Assembly: GCF_040543805.1 (NCBI RefSeq) | Contig: NZ_JBEUMS010000001.1 | Location: 186,001 to 250,000, forward strand | DNA: 64,000 bases | Origin: Arcicella rosea | GTDB lineage: Bacteria; Bacteroidota; Bacteroidia; Cytophagales; Spirosomataceae | Direction of reading: 5' to 3' | Notes under the pieces: model-generated | The model's input: only the letters and a program-made list of their open reading frames with translations | Told to the model about the DNA's origin: nothing | Databases searched by the model: none | Translations under genes and position numbers: made by a program | In this document: positions 17,620 to 26,751 of the stretch, piece after piece | Layout of the letters: every line of letters starts with the position of its first letter | Position numbering within the stretch: position 1 is the first letter of the stretch

Positions 17620-17991
17620 TCAAAGTATTTTACCCAATAAACGATAAAACTGATGTTTATGTAAGATAAAGTCTTTTTCAAGCGTTTCGAAAGCTGACCT
17701 TTGTCGTTCGTGAATTAATTCCATTTGCTCATCAAATAAAAAACTTTGGGCTTGAGCATAATCTGCAAAACGTTCTTCCTGAGTTTTAATACCAATTAGT
17801 AAATTTTCAATTACTTCTTTTGCATTACTAAACTCTTGGTTGAAGGTATTTACTTCCAGCAACAATTCTTCATCAGTATTTTTATTTTTTACTTCTTCAA
17901 TCAACTTTTGGAAGTACTTCAACTCATCAGCATAAAATGCCAATGAATCTATCCATTGCATGTTTTCGTGGTGACATACATCAAATTTCAT
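17620..17991 (-). CDS. Small helical protein, paralogue 1, unknown
   Basis: A 123-residue, almost entirely helical and acidic protein with no signal peptide. It shares with the next upstream gene the pattern H-x-EN-x2-W-x3-L-x-FY-x2-EL-x-YF-x2-LIE-x-VK near the N-terminus and KH-x-FY-x-LL-x-KIL at the C-terminus. The heptad-like spacing suggests a helical bundle or coiled coil. It follows its paralogue by 12 bp, so they form one operon, ending in a terminator. The divergent gene is a PAS histidine kinase. Function unknown. Confidence 0.75.
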   Translation of the reverse strand: MKFDVCHHENMQWIDSLAFYADELKYFQKLIEEVKNKNTDEELLLEVNTFNQEFSNAKEVIENLLIGIKTQEERFADYAQAQSFLFDEQMELIHERQRSAFETLEKDFILHKHQFYRLLGKIL

Positions 17992-18003
17992 AACATTCTA
18001 AGA

Positions 18004-18414
18004 TTAAAGTATTTTTGATAAACATTTATAAAAATCGTGTTTTGTACGAATAAATTCATTTTCGAAAACTTGATAACGATCACGCAGTGAAAAATGTTGA
18101 GTACATATTTCTTCTCCTAATAAAAACTCTTTACCCAAAGCATCATCTACAAAACCCCATTGTTCTTGATTAATCACCTGTAATAATTCGTCTGATTCTC
18201 TATGAAGACTTTGTAGTCGGTTTTCAAAGACAAAAACCTGATTCAATACTTCTAATATGGTATTCTTAGCTTTTACGTCCTCAATCAATGTATCAAAATA
18301 TGATAATTCCTCACGATAAAAAGTTAGATTTTGTAACCATTTTACGTTCTCTTTATGATACACGCCATATTTAAATACCTGAGTATCATAAACATTATTT
18401 TCTACCTTCTCCAT
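18004..18414 (-). CDS. Small helical protein, paralogue 2, unknown
   Basis: A 136-residue helical protein, clearly a diverged tandem duplicate of the downstream gene: HKENVKWLQNLTFYREELSY matches HHENMQWIDSLAFYADELKY, and both end in a K-I-L. It has about 15 extra N-terminal residues. Conserved His, Glu, Trp and Tyr at the N-terminus and a late KHDFYK are the best candidates for functional residues. It is transcribed divergently from the histidine kinase at 18571, 156 bp away, so shared control is possible. No family is recognised. Confidence 0.75.
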   Translation of the reverse strand: MEKVENNVYDTQVFKYGVYHKENVKWLQNLTFYREELSYFDTLIEDVKAKNTILEVLNQVFVFENRLQSLHRESDELLQVINQEQWGFVDDALGKEFLLGEEICTQHFSLRDRYQVFENEFIRTKHDFYKCLSKIL

Positions 18415-18570
18415 AGTTTGTTTTCTTAATTATTAAATTTTATACTATAAATTTCTCCTATTTTTCATGGACTGCCTAGTATAAAAATCATATATTAAGC
18501 TGACATATCTCAAGTTTATTTTCTTAGCATCAAGCAAATTTGTACCTTTATTTATCAAAAAAATATTACT

Positions 18571-20160
18571 ATGGACTTCCCTATCAATACTATACTTTTA
18601 AAAACTATTTTAGAAGATACTCCAGCTTTTATGGGTATCTATAACATATCTACTCATCGTTATGTTTTTATTAACAAAGTGGGGCTAAGTATGTTAGAAA
18701 CTACTGATTTAGATGATTTTACGGCTAAATACCCACGTGGTTTCAGAAAAGATAAACTCAATCTTGAAACCCAAAGTAAAATCTATCAGCATTTAAAGGA
18801 GAATCAAACTTGGATAGAAGATACACTTTTTGAAACAAGTAATCATCTTGAGTTCTGGGGAACTTTACAAATCTCTATGTTCGAAAGTGAGGATACTCAG
18901 TATTACTTGGTGCGTATTAACGATATTTCATACCAAAAAAAGGCGGAACAACAATTAAAGGATGATAATAATCGCTTTGAAGCATTGTTTATGCACTCTG
19001 CCATTGGATTAATTATGGTTGACCGTGAAGGAGTAATCATTTTATCTAATCGCTTTGCCAATGTTATGTTTGGCTACGAACAAGGAGAATTGGAAGGTAA
19101 ACAATTGGAAGTACTGATTCCACAAAATATCAGAGAAAAACACCGTGAAACCTATACAAATTATACCAATAAACCGCAATCAAGACCTATGGGGATTGGT
19201 CTTGATTTAAAAGCTCGTAAAAAAGATGGTACGCTTTTTCCTGTAGAAATCAGCTTGAGTCATTTTAAATCTGGTGATAAACCTTACTATATTTCTTTTA
19301 TCAATGATGCCACTTTCAAGAAAAAAGCTGAAACCGATTTATTAATCAAAACTACTGAGATTCAAAAACTCAATAATAGTCTTGAAAAAGAAGTAGTAAA
19401 TAGAACAAATGCTTTGGTAGAAACACTTAAAAATCTGGAGCAATCTAAAAAAGAACTCGAAGTTGCACTGAATAAAGAAAAGGACTTAGGCGAGCTTAAA
19501 TCTAGGTTTGTTGCCATGGCTTCTCATGAATTCAGAACTCCTCTTACGGCTATACTTTCGGCGGCTTCCTTGATTGAGAAATATACAAAATCTGAAGACC
19601 AAGAAAAAAGAGAACGCCATACCCAACGAATAATGAATGCCGTTGGAAATTTAACAGATATACTGGAAGAGTTCCTTTCTGTTGGCAAACTTGAAGAAGG
19701 AAAAGTAAATGCTAAATTGGCAAATTTCGAATTACCAAAATTAGTAGAGGAAAGTACCAACGACCTCAAGAATATGCTCAAGAAAAATCAACAAATAGCA
19801 TATCAACATTTTGGAGAAACCATCGTTTGTTTAGACAAATCTTTATTCCGAAAAATCATTATCAATTTAGGCTCAAATGCTATCAAGTTCTCAAATGAGA
19901 ATTCCGTCATCAATATTTCTACTGAAAAACTCGACAATATGCTTATCTTGAAGGTTTCCGACCAAGGTGTAGGTATTTCAGAAGATGACCAAAAACATTT
20001 ATTTGACCGTTTTTTCAGAGGTGCCAATGTTACCAATATTCAAGGAACAGGCTTGGGCTTACACATAGTAGCTCGCTACGCTGAACTATTGAATGGAAAA
20101 GTATTTGTTGAAAGTACCTTAAATCGTGGTACAACTTTCAGTATTAAATTTGCTCTGTGA
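18571..20160 (+). CDS. PAS-domain sensor histidine kinase
   Basis: A 529-residue soluble kinase without membrane helices. Residues about 1-125 form one PAS-like domain, 135-255 a second PAS-PAC, then a coiled coil, the dimerisation domain with phospho-acceptor H319 in ASHEFRTPLTAILSAASL, and the ATPase domain (N box GSNAIKFS, DQGVGISEDD, FDRFFRG, GTGLGLHIVARY). The second PAS contains IREKHRETY and IGLDLKARKKDGTLFPVEIS, aligning with FixL; H191 falls on the FixL haem ligand, while the FixL oxygen-contacting arginine, 20 residues later, is L211. Haem binding is therefore only possible, not shown. The next gene is a Crp/Fnr-type response regulator, its likely partner. Confidence 0.92.
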   Translation: MDFPINTILLKTILEDTPAFMGIYNISTHRYVFINKVGLSMLETTDLDDFTAKYPRGFRKDKLNLETQSKIYQHLKENQTWIEDTLFETSNHLEFWGTLQISMFESEDTQYYLVRINDISYQKKAEQQLKDDNNRFEALFMHSAIGLIMVDREGVIILSNRFANVMFGYEQGELEGKQLEVLIPQNIREKHRETYTNYTNKPQSRPMGIGLDLKARKKDGTLFPVEISLSHFKSGDKPYYISFINDATFKKKAETDLLIKTTEIQKLNNSLEKEVVNRTNALVETLKNLEQSKKELEVALNKEKDLGELKSRFVAMASHEFRTPLTAILSAASLIEKYTKSEDQEKRERHTQRIMNAVGNLTDILEEFLSVGKLEEGKVNAKLANFELPKLVEESTNDLKNMLKKNQQIAYQHFGETIVCLDKSLFRKIIINLGSNAIKFSNENSVINISTEKLDNMLILKVSDQGVGISEDDQKHLFDRFFRGANVTNIQGTGLGLHIVARYAELLNGKVFVESTLNRGTTFSIKFAL

Positions 20161-20201
20161 TTTTTAAAGTAACCAATATCTCAAAATATAATTAATCTTT
20201 T

Positions 20202-20209
20202 TATTTTTG
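20202..20209 (+). promoter_or_regulatory. Possible -7 box for the response regulator
   Basis: TATTTTTG fits TAnnTTTG and lies 54 bp before the start codon. There is no clear -33 TTTG, so this is a weak call; the gene may also be read through from the kinase. Confidence 0.35.
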
Positions 20210-20263
20210 GCAGAAATCTTTCTGGAATTTTAATTAACAAGAAACACCCTTAAATACTCGCAA

Positions 20264-21322
20264 ATGAAAACAATACTCCTTATAGAAGACAGTGACGATA
20301 TCAGAGAAACAACCGCTGAAATTTTAGAACTTGCAAGTTACAATGTTCTGACTGCCGAAAATGGAAAAGTTGGGGTTGAACTTGCCCAAAAAGTAAAACC
20401 CGACTTAGTGATTTGCGACATTATGATGCCAATTTTGGATGGATATGGAGTATTGCATATTTTTAGCCAAAACCCAGAATTACAAAACATTCCATTTATT
20501 TTCTTAACGGCAAAAGCTGAACGTTCAGACCATCGAAAAGGGATGGAAATGGGCGCTGACGATTACTTAACGAAGCCTTTTCAAGAAATCGAACTTTTGA
20601 ATGCCATTGAAAGTAGATTGAAAAAGATTGATAACCTTTCTAAATCATTTAAAAATACGGAATTAGAATTAGAAGAACTTTATCAACAAGCCCGTGAATA
20701 TGTTGATATCAACTCGCTTTCTAAAGATAGAAAAGTATCAGCAATTAAGAAAAAACAATTGATTTACACTGAAGGTGACGAACCGATTAAGTTTTACTTC
20801 CTAAAATCTGGGAAAATTAAAACGTATCAATCAAACCGAGACGGAAAGGAATTTGTAACAGGTTTATATAATTCTGGAGATTTTTTTGGGCATATTGCTA
20901 TTATTGAATCAACTGAATATCAAGAATCGGCAGAAGCACTTGAAGACTGTGAAGTAATCGGAATTCCTAAGAACGATTTTTTAGAGTTAATTACTAGGAA
21001 TCAATCTGTAGCGAATAAATTCATCAAAATGTTGGCTAATGATATTCAGGAAAAAGAAAAGCAGTTGACACAAATGGCTTATAATTCTTTAAGAAAACGT
21101 ACTGCTGACGCTTTGGTGATGTTATCAAAAAAATACAAAACCGAAAAGCAAGACAAATTTTCAATTAGAATTTCAAGAGATGATTTAGCGTCTGTAGTAG
21201 GTACTGCGACAGAATCACTTATCAGAACTTTAAGTGATTTTAAGTCAGATAAATTGATTGAAGTAAGTGGAAGCGAAATCACCATTATCGAAGAACAAAA
21301 ACTAGCGAACCTTAGAGGTTAA
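20264..21322 (+). CDS. Response regulator with Crp/Fnr-type output (REC-cNMP-HTH fusion)
   Basis: A 352-residue protein. Residues 1-125 are a receiver domain with acidic pocket E8/D9, phospho-acceptor D52 (LVICDIMMP), and K in TKPF. Residues about 150-265 form a cNMP-binding fold (KKKQLIYTEGDEPIKFYFLKSG; GDFFGHIAII). Residues about 275-350 form a Crp-type winged helix with recognition helix GTATESLIRTL. That helix keeps the Glu and Arg that contact TGA half-sites in Crp and Fnr. No Fnr-type N-terminal cysteines are present, so oxygen sensing would depend on the kinase. It lies 103 bp after the PAS kinase. Target promoters, such as the hemN/cco dyad at 2777, are inferred. Confidence 0.92.
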   Translation: MKTILLIEDSDDIRETTAEILELASYNVLTAENGKVGVELAQKVKPDLVICDIMMPILDGYGVLHIFSQNPELQNIPFIFLTAKAERSDHRKGMEMGADDYLTKPFQEIELLNAIESRLKKIDNLSKSFKNTELELEELYQQAREYVDINSLSKDRKVSAIKKKQLIYTEGDEPIKFYFLKSGKIKTYQSNRDGKEFVTGLYNSGDFFGHIAIIESTEYQESAEALEDCEVIGIPKNDFLELITRNQSVANKFIKMLANDIQEKEKQLTQMAYNSLRKRTADALVMLSKKYKTEKQDKFSIRISRDDLASVVGTATESLIRTLSDFKSDKLIEVSGSEITIIEEQKLANLRG

Positions 21323-21323
21323 A

Positions 21324-21956
21324 TCAATCTTTCTCAAAAAAATAAGTCATTCCTGCTTCATCAATATCGTCATAAGTAAACATTTGTTTATGACGATATT
21401 TGAAGTAATAATTTATCAAAATAAAGTCTCCTAAACAGCCATAAGTATGTAAAACAAAAGTAGAAACTATAAGTGTTTTATATTCAGGCAAAGCAAAAAA
21501 AGCAATTAACAAAGCCAAAGTAATCACTAGAAAAGGCATCACTGCAACAATAGCATTTTCTTTTAAACTCATCACAAATTTCTGAGCATAGGCATAAACC
21601 ATCAATGTTTTGGGCGTCCACCCAAAACCTACTTTTTCTGCTCCAAGTACTTTAAATACTAATCCATGAATGCCTTCATGAATGGGCAATAAAACAAAAA
21701 TCAATAGCCCAAAGGCTTCTAAAACTTGCCAAGGGTCAAGTTTAAACTTCCCAATTTGTTTTCCAATAAAATACCCAAGAACAGCTCCAATCATTCCTAT
21801 CAGAACAATTCTCATAACTTTATTGCCTGTTTTGAGTTTAGTTGAGTTGGCTCCTAATTCTTTCATTAAAAACGCCATCATTTCATCAATCTTGAACGAC
21901 TCTACGAGTGAAAAATGATTTGGATTATGGAGTTCATCAATACTTGGCTTTTTCAT
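21324..21956 (-). CDS. Membrane zincin-like protein (DUF3267 type)
   Basis: About 210 residues with four or five membrane helices. H93-E-G-I-H97 in LLPIHEGIHGLVFKVLGA is a zinc-protease HExxH motif inside a helix, and a later GDFILINYYFK segment fits the third ligand region in the DUF3267 family. Such proteins are putative membrane zinc peptidases with unknown substrates. The ATG at 21956 is chosen over an upstream TTG at 21998. It is convergent with the response regulator (1 bp apart) and downstream of the LytTR gene on its own strand. Confidence 0.75.
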   Translation of the reverse strand: MKKPSIDELHNPNHFSLVESFKIDEMMAFLMKELGANSTKLKTGNKVMRIVLIGMIGAVLGYFIGKQIGKFKLDPWQVLEAFGLLIFVLLPIHEGIHGLVFKVLGAEKVGFGWTPKTLMVYAYAQKFVMSLKENAIVAVMPFLVITLALLIAFFALPEYKTLIVSTFVLHTYGCLGDFILINYYFKYRHKQMFTYDDIDEAGMTYFFEKD

Positions 21957-22012
21957 ATAAAAGAAAAAATGGTCATTAGTTTTGATTTTAACTAACAACC
22001 ATCTTGCAATGT

Positions 22013-22750
22013 TTATAAACTTAATAATTCTTTAAATCTGATTGCTTGACGACGAGAAATTTCAATTTTATCTCCACTTTCTCGCAAGGTTACTTGTAAA
22101 CCACCTGAAAACCAAGGCTCGATTTTCTGGATATATTTAAGGTTAATAATATGCTTTCGGTTGGCTCTGAAAAAGGTTTTTGGGTCAAGTCTATCTTCTA
22201 AAGCATTTAAAGATTTTAAAACTAGTGGTTTTTGATCATCAAAATAAAGCCTAACATAATTCCCCATCGATTCAAACAAACGCACATTTCCTAAGCGTAC
22301 AAACCAACATTTTTCACCATCTTTCACAAAAACTTGGTCATTTTCTGTCAAAACAACCGTGCTATCTTTTACTGTTTCAGTAAGCTGTTTTTGGCGATCA
22401 AATTCCTCTTCTACTTTTTGAATAGCTTCACTTAATCTGTGTAATTCAATTGGTTTAAGCAAATAATCTAAAGCATTAAATTCAAAGGCTTTGATAGCGT
22501 ATTCGTCGTAAGCAGTTGTAAAAATTACTTCTGGCACATAACCTTCCAAGTCACTTAGTAAATCAAAACCTGTTTTGCCTGGCATTTGAATATCCAAAAA
22601 TAACAAATCAGGATGTAGCTCGTCAATCATCACAACCGCCTCATCTGCATTGGCAGCTTCTCCAACGATGTTTATTTTAGGAAAATTCTCTAGCAAGCGT
22701 TTTAATTCGTTTCTTGCCAAACGTTCGTCATCAACAATGATAGCCTTCAT
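22013..22750 (-). CDS. LytTR-family response regulator
   Basis: The 245-residue product has an N-terminal receiver domain (MKAIIVDDERLARNELKRLL; phospho-acceptor aspartate in LLFLDIQMPGKTG; conserved lysine in YLLKPIEL) and a C-terminal LytTR DNA-binding domain from about residue 140 (VRLYFDDQKPLVLKSLNALE, FFRANRKHIINLKYIQKIEPW). It lies 45 bp downstream of a LytS-type kinase and is its natural partner. LytTR regulators bind direct repeats in front of targets, which cannot be identified here. Confidence 0.94.
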   Translation of the reverse strand: MKAIIVDDERLARNELKRLLENFPKINIVGEAANADEAVVMIDELHPDLLFLDIQMPGKTGFDLLSDLEGYVPEVIFTTAYDEYAIKAFEFNALDYLLKPIELHRLSEAIQKVEEEFDRQKQLTETVKDSTVVLTENDQVFVKDGEKCWFVRLGNVRLFESMGNYVRLYFDDQKPLVLKSLNALEDRLDPKTFFRANRKHIINLKYIQKIEPWFSGGLQVTLRESGDKIEISRRQAIRFKELLSL

Positions 22751-22795
22751 ATTAAAATTTATGGTTTCTGATTAGCTTCTCTTCTAATCATCTTT

Positions 22796-23896
22796 TTAGA
22801 TTGTCACTTTAGGTTTTACAATATTAGTAATTTTTGAAAAAGGTGTATCTTTTTCGGGTTCAGCAGACGGAATTGGTATCGTAATTTCAGCCGTAACAAC
22901 ATCTTTGGATGCTTGATAAATTCTGAATTTAGATTCTGGACCAAAAAGTAATTCTAAACGATGCGCTGTATTTTCTAGTCCGAAACCTCCCGAATCTGTC
23001 GTTTCTAAAACTCCTGTATTACTGATAATGATTAATAAATTCTTTCCTACCAATTTTGCTTCTAAACTCACAAAACCACCTTTCACAGGTTTCGACACTC
23101 CATGTTTTATGGCATTTTCCACCAGAGTTTGTAATAACATTGGCGGTACTTGTACGTGCATTGTATCTGGATAAATATTTTTTCTGATTTGCAGACGCTC
23201 TTCGTAACGGATTTTTTCTAGTGCTAAATAATCTTCAACCGTTCTTAATTCTTCAGAAAGTGAAACCGTTTTTCTTCTATCTGCCAGCAAAGAACTTCTT
23301 AGAATATTAGATAATTGCGTGACTGCTTTTTGGGCTTTATCAGGTTCTTCCAAAATCAAAGCACGAATACTATTCAAAGCATTGAACATAAAATGTGGAT
23401 TCATTTGCGCTCTCAATACTTTTGATTCTGTTTCTTTGACTGATGATTCTAATCGAATTTTATCTACTTCTACTTCAGATTTTCTTTCGAAATAATGGGA
23501 AGCATAATAAAATAGTGTCCAAATCATCAATGGTTTTGCCCAGCTAAAAATAAACTGCATTACAAAAAAGAATGACCAGAGGTCTCTTTCTTCTTCTTCT
23601 CGTAGCAAGTAAGAATCTAATGGAATATTGACAAATGCCATAAAAACTGACATAAAACCTACTGCAACCAATATTCGGGGAATTACTCTGTCGATTGGCA
23701 ATTCTACCCAACCGTACTTTTTGATGATTTTTCTGAAATTATGAGTAATTACAATGGCAACAACAACATTCAAAAGTGCTGCAACAAACCAATCTAAAGA
23801 CCAACCAAAATCATTCGAATAAATCAAAGCTTCGTTGGCCAACCACGCCGACCAGCCGAATACTTGTAAAATCCAATATAACTTAGCTCTAGACAT
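22796..23896 (-). CDS. LytS-like sensor histidine kinase
   Basis: The 366-residue protein has four membrane helices in the first 150 residues, a short coiled coil, then the His_kinase motif LRAQMNPHFMFNALNSIRAL with the phospho-acceptor histidine, and a degenerate ATPase domain (PPMLLQTLVENAIKHG, GFGLENTAHRLELLFG). This is the usual Bacteroidota LytS-type kinase without a recognisable ligand domain. It is the first gene of a two-gene unit with the LytTR regulator. ATG start with plausible membrane topology. Confidence 0.93.
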   Translation of the reverse strand: MSRAKLYWILQVFGWSAWLANEALIYSNDFGWSLDWFVAALLNVVVAIVITHNFRKIIKKYGWVELPIDRVIPRILVAVGFMSVFMAFVNIPLDSYLLREEEERDLWSFFFVMQFIFSWAKPLMIWTLFYYASHYFERKSEVEVDKIRLESSVKETESKVLRAQMNPHFMFNALNSIRALILEEPDKAQKAVTQLSNILRSSLLADRRKTVSLSEELRTVEDYLALEKIRYEERLQIRKNIYPDTMHVQVPPMLLQTLVENAIKHGVSKPVKGGFVSLEAKLVGKNLLIIISNTGVLETTDSGGFGLENTAHRLELLFGPESKFRIYQASKDVVTAEITIPIPSAEPEKDTPFSKITNIVKPKVTI

Positions 23897-24062
23897 ATTA
23901 ATCTTTTCTACTACACTTCTAAAATGAAATGTAAATCTCTATTTACCCCCGTTTCTTCTACCTTTTTACAACAAATTAAGGCAATGTACTAAAAAGCGAT
24001 GGAATTATTCAGTAAACGGAAAGTGGGCTTGATAAACGGATAAAAGAGGAAATGAAGAATTG

Positions 24063-24099
24063 AGGGAAATATGAAAGAAGTATTTTCACATATTTCCCT
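24063..24099. other. Inverted repeat after the histidine phosphatase gene
   Basis: AGGGAAATATG (24063-24073) pairs with CATATTTCCCT (24089-24099), an 11-bp perfect stem 10 bp past the stop codon at 24109. No T-run follows on the minus strand, so it is a weak terminator or a message-stabilising hairpin. Confidence 0.45.
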
Positions 24100-24108
24100 T
24101 GAATATGA

Positions 24109-24768
24109 TTATTCGACGATAAGGTCGTCGAGGTGTGAAAGATCGTTTTCTAATTCTACAAAAAACTTGCCTTGTTCATAATCATAAATAAGTTTATACA
24201 AACAAAGGTTGGCGTGTTCAAAAGTATCCATTTCTTGTAATTCACGTTCTAACAATAATGTTAAAATGATTCTGATGGCTCTTCCGTGCATGGCTACCAA
24301 AATTGTTTCTTCATCTGGGCGAGATAAAATCAAATCAATCACAGGCTTTTGGCGAGTAATTACATCTAATGGGCTTTCTCCGCCTTCTGAAGGCATATCT
24401 ACCTTACCATTAATCCAACTATCAATAAGTATTTTATAATACTCGTTATCAACGTCATTAGGTACTCTTCCTTCACGTACACCCCAACTGATTTCGTTTA
24501 GTCCTTCGTGTTGTTCCCAAGGAAGTCCTTTTTCAAGAAACTTCTTTACCGATTGGTGTGTCCTCTGTAATGCAGAAGTATATACTTTATCAAAATCAAT
24601 ATGGTGATATTTTTGAAAAAATGCTTCTGCCTGAGCATGTCCTAATTCATTCAATTCAGAATCAACGCCACTGCCTTGAACAATACCTTGACGGTTGAAA
24701 TCTGTTTCTCCATGGCGGATTAAATAAACGGTCTTTATTTTGGGAGTTTGTGATTGCTCGTTGGACAT
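24109..24768 (-). CDS. Histidine phosphatase superfamily protein (phosphoglycerate mutase-like)
   Basis: The 219-residue protein starts with YLIRHGETDFNRQGIVQG, the RHG catalytic motif, and has the second histidine in LVAMHGRAIRIILTLLL. Charged residues in the DFDKVYTSALQRTHQS region match the phosphate pocket. The family covers cofactor-dependent phosphoglycerate mutases, fructose-2,6-bisphosphatase-like and broad phosphatases; the length and lack of insertions fit a broad-specificity phosphatase, such as those in sugar or alpha-ribazole metabolism. It is divergent from menI with about 150 bp between them. Confidence 0.88.
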   Translation of the reverse strand: MSNEQSQTPKIKTVYLIRHGETDFNRQGIVQGSGVDSELNELGHAQAEAFFQKYHHIDFDKVYTSALQRTHQSVKKFLEKGLPWEQHEGLNEISWGVREGRVPNDVDNEYYKILIDSWINGKVDMPSEGGESPLDVITRQKPVIDLILSRPDEETILVAMHGRAIRIILTLLLERELQEMDTFEHANLCLYKLIYDYEQGKFFVELENDLSHLDDLIVE

Positions 24769-24916
24769 TGATTTGAAGGATTATATTTTATGACAATCTT
24801 TTTAATGGGTTTGTTGCCTTTTTACAAATTATGTAAAGTTAATCAATAAAAAACTCATTTAGTTTGACTAATTTCCCGCAAAAATACAGTTTTTGAGCAT
24901 AATTCAAATCATCGAC

Positions 24917-25339
24917 ATGATAAAAACATCCTATACACTCGAAGAACTTAATGAAAGAAGTAAAGGCAATATGGTTGGATTTTTAGGAATTGAATTCACA
25001 GAAATAACCGATACTTATATTGCTGCCAAAATGCCTGTAGATGAACGCACTAAACAACCAATGGGTTTACTTCATGGCGGAGCATCAGTAGTATTAGCAG
25101 AATCTTTGGGAAGTATCGCTTCTTGGATGATGTTAGAAAACCCTGAAAAACAAGCTGCTGTTGGCATTGAAATCAATGCAAATCACTTAAGATCAGCTCG
25201 TGGTGGCTTTGTTTATGCCAAATGTTATCCCTTAAAAATTGGAAGAACTGTGCACGTTTGGGATATTAAAATTAGCGATGATAAAGGCGATTTAGTTTGC
25301 GCTAGCAGATTAACCACCGCTATTATTGAGAAAAGATAA
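24917..25339 (+). CDS. menI: 1,4-dihydroxy-2-naphthoyl-CoA thioesterase (hotdog fold)
   Basis: The 140-residue hotdog protein has GNMVGFLGIEF, MPVDERTKQPMGLLHGGASV, VLAESLGSIASW and GIEINANHLRSAR, closely following E. coli YdiI/MenI. The glutamate in VLAESLGS is the catalytic residue in that family and HGG binds the thioester. MenI hydrolyses DHNA-CoA late in menaquinone synthesis. A TTG at 24893 would add eight residues that do not fit; the ATG at 24917 is preferred. Isochorismate synthase menF follows at 25485, which supports this role over a generic PaaI thioesterase. Confidence 0.9.
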   Translation: MIKTSYTLEELNERSKGNMVGFLGIEFTEITDTYIAAKMPVDERTKQPMGLLHGGASVVLAESLGSIASWMMLENPEKQAAVGIEINANHLRSARGGFVYAKCYPLKIGRTVHVWDIKISDDKGDLVCASRLTTAIIEKR

Positions 25340-25484
25340 TGAGTGTTAAAATTTTCAACAACTTAAACTTTTAACACTCAAAGACTTATAAAATATTAGG
25401 AAAATTTTGAATTTTCTGAAACCGCATTTATACACAAGATGTTAATTTTATAGTTCTTTATAAATTACTAAAACACTTCAGGAT

Positions 25485-26741
25485 ATGACCCCGACTTCGG
25501 AATTTCATATTTCACAACAAACACATAAATTAGAAAGACTCTCACAAATTGCTTTTGCAGAGGGTTTTCCTTTGGCACTTTGGCAGTTGCCACAATCTAC
25601 TGAGAAACAATTAATCATTGATCTTTCTGGAAGTACTCAACGTACAAAAATTGATTTAGATGAATTACCTGCGGGCTTTGTGATGAGTCCTTTTCAGGGA
25701 GAATCACTCTTTCTAAGAGGTGATTTATATTATCGATTTGATACGAATAATCATGAAATTGAAGATAATCTCAAAGGAAAAGCACTTGAAGCAGAAGTTT
25801 TTGAACGAAAATATTTAGATTATTCGGAAGAGGACGAAAACGAAGTAAATTCATCGTCCGAAAAAAAAATCAAAAAACAACAGGTTCACATTTCAGAAAG
25901 TACCTTAGAAAAATGGGACGGTGGCTTATACAATGAAATGATTTTTGCAGAAATGGTTTCAAAAGCCATTATCGCCATTGAAAATGGTGAAATGCAAAAA
26001 GTAGTTTTATCGAGGACTAAAAACGTTACTTTGCCCGAAAGTTTTGAAATAATTGATGCTTTCCAGAAACTATGTAAGGCTTATCCAAATGCCTTTGTTT
26101 CTTTAGTCTATTTACCAGAATTTGAAGCGATTTGGCTTGGAGCAACGCCAGAAACATTGGTCAGTGTAGATGCACAAGGTATTTTCAAAACGATGTCTTT
26201 AGCTGGTACTCAATCTGCTGTTGGCGATAATGGCGAAATGCTTTCGCCAATCAGTATTCGTTGGTCGCATAAAGAAATTGAAGAACAAGCTTTTGTGAGC
26301 AGGTACGTGATTGAATGTTTTAAGAAAATTCGTTTGAGAGAATACTGCGAAAGTGGGCCAAAAACAGTGCAAGCGGGCAATCTGATGCACTTGAGAACCG
26401 ACTTTAAAGTAGATACAAAAGCGCTTAATTTCCCTCAATTAGGCACAGTAATGCTTGAATTACTGCATCCAACTTCAGCTGTTTGTGGAATGCCAAAAGA
26501 TACTGCTTTGCGTTTAATTGCTGAAACTGAATTACACAATCGAGAATTTTACAGTGGATTTCTGGGTCCAATAAATATCCAAGAAGAAAGTCATTTATTT
26601 GTCAACCTAAGAACGGTAAAAATTCAAGGTAATCACGCTACTTTTTTTGCAGGTTGTGGCATTACTGCTGATTCAAATCCTGTAAAAGAATGGTATGAAA
26701 CAGAAATGAAAAGCCAGACTTTAATCAACGTGATTCTGTAA
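25485..26741 (+). CDS. menF: Isochorismate synthase, menaquinone pathway
   Basis: The 418-residue chorismate-binding enzyme has the family motifs KVVLSRTKNV, IWLGATPETLVSV, MSLAGTQSA, LMHLRTDFKV, LHPTSAVCGMPKDTAL and REFYSGFLGPIN. The N-terminal 130 residues are variable, as usual for MenF/EntC. It converts chorismate to isochorismate, the first committed step to menaquinone. It lies 145 bp after menI. MenD and the remaining pathway genes are not in the window; the next gene is convergent. Confidence 0.9.
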   Translation: MTPTSEFHISQQTHKLERLSQIAFAEGFPLALWQLPQSTEKQLIIDLSGSTQRTKIDLDELPAGFVMSPFQGESLFLRGDLYYRFDTNNHEIEDNLKGKALEAEVFERKYLDYSEEDENEVNSSSEKKIKKQQVHISESTLEKWDGGLYNEMIFAEMVSKAIIAIENGEMQKVVLSRTKNVTLPESFEIIDAFQKLCKAYPNAFVSLVYLPEFEAIWLGATPETLVSVDAQGIFKTMSLAGTQSAVGDNGEMLSPISIRWSHKEIEEQAFVSRYVIECFKKIRLREYCESGPKTVQAGNLMHLRTDFKVDTKALNFPQLGTVMLELLHPTSAVCGMPKDTALRLIAETELHNREFYSGFLGPINIQEESHLFVNLRTVKIQGNHATFFAGCGITADSNPVKEWYETEMKSQTLINVIL

Positions 26742-26751
26742 AATAATCAGC

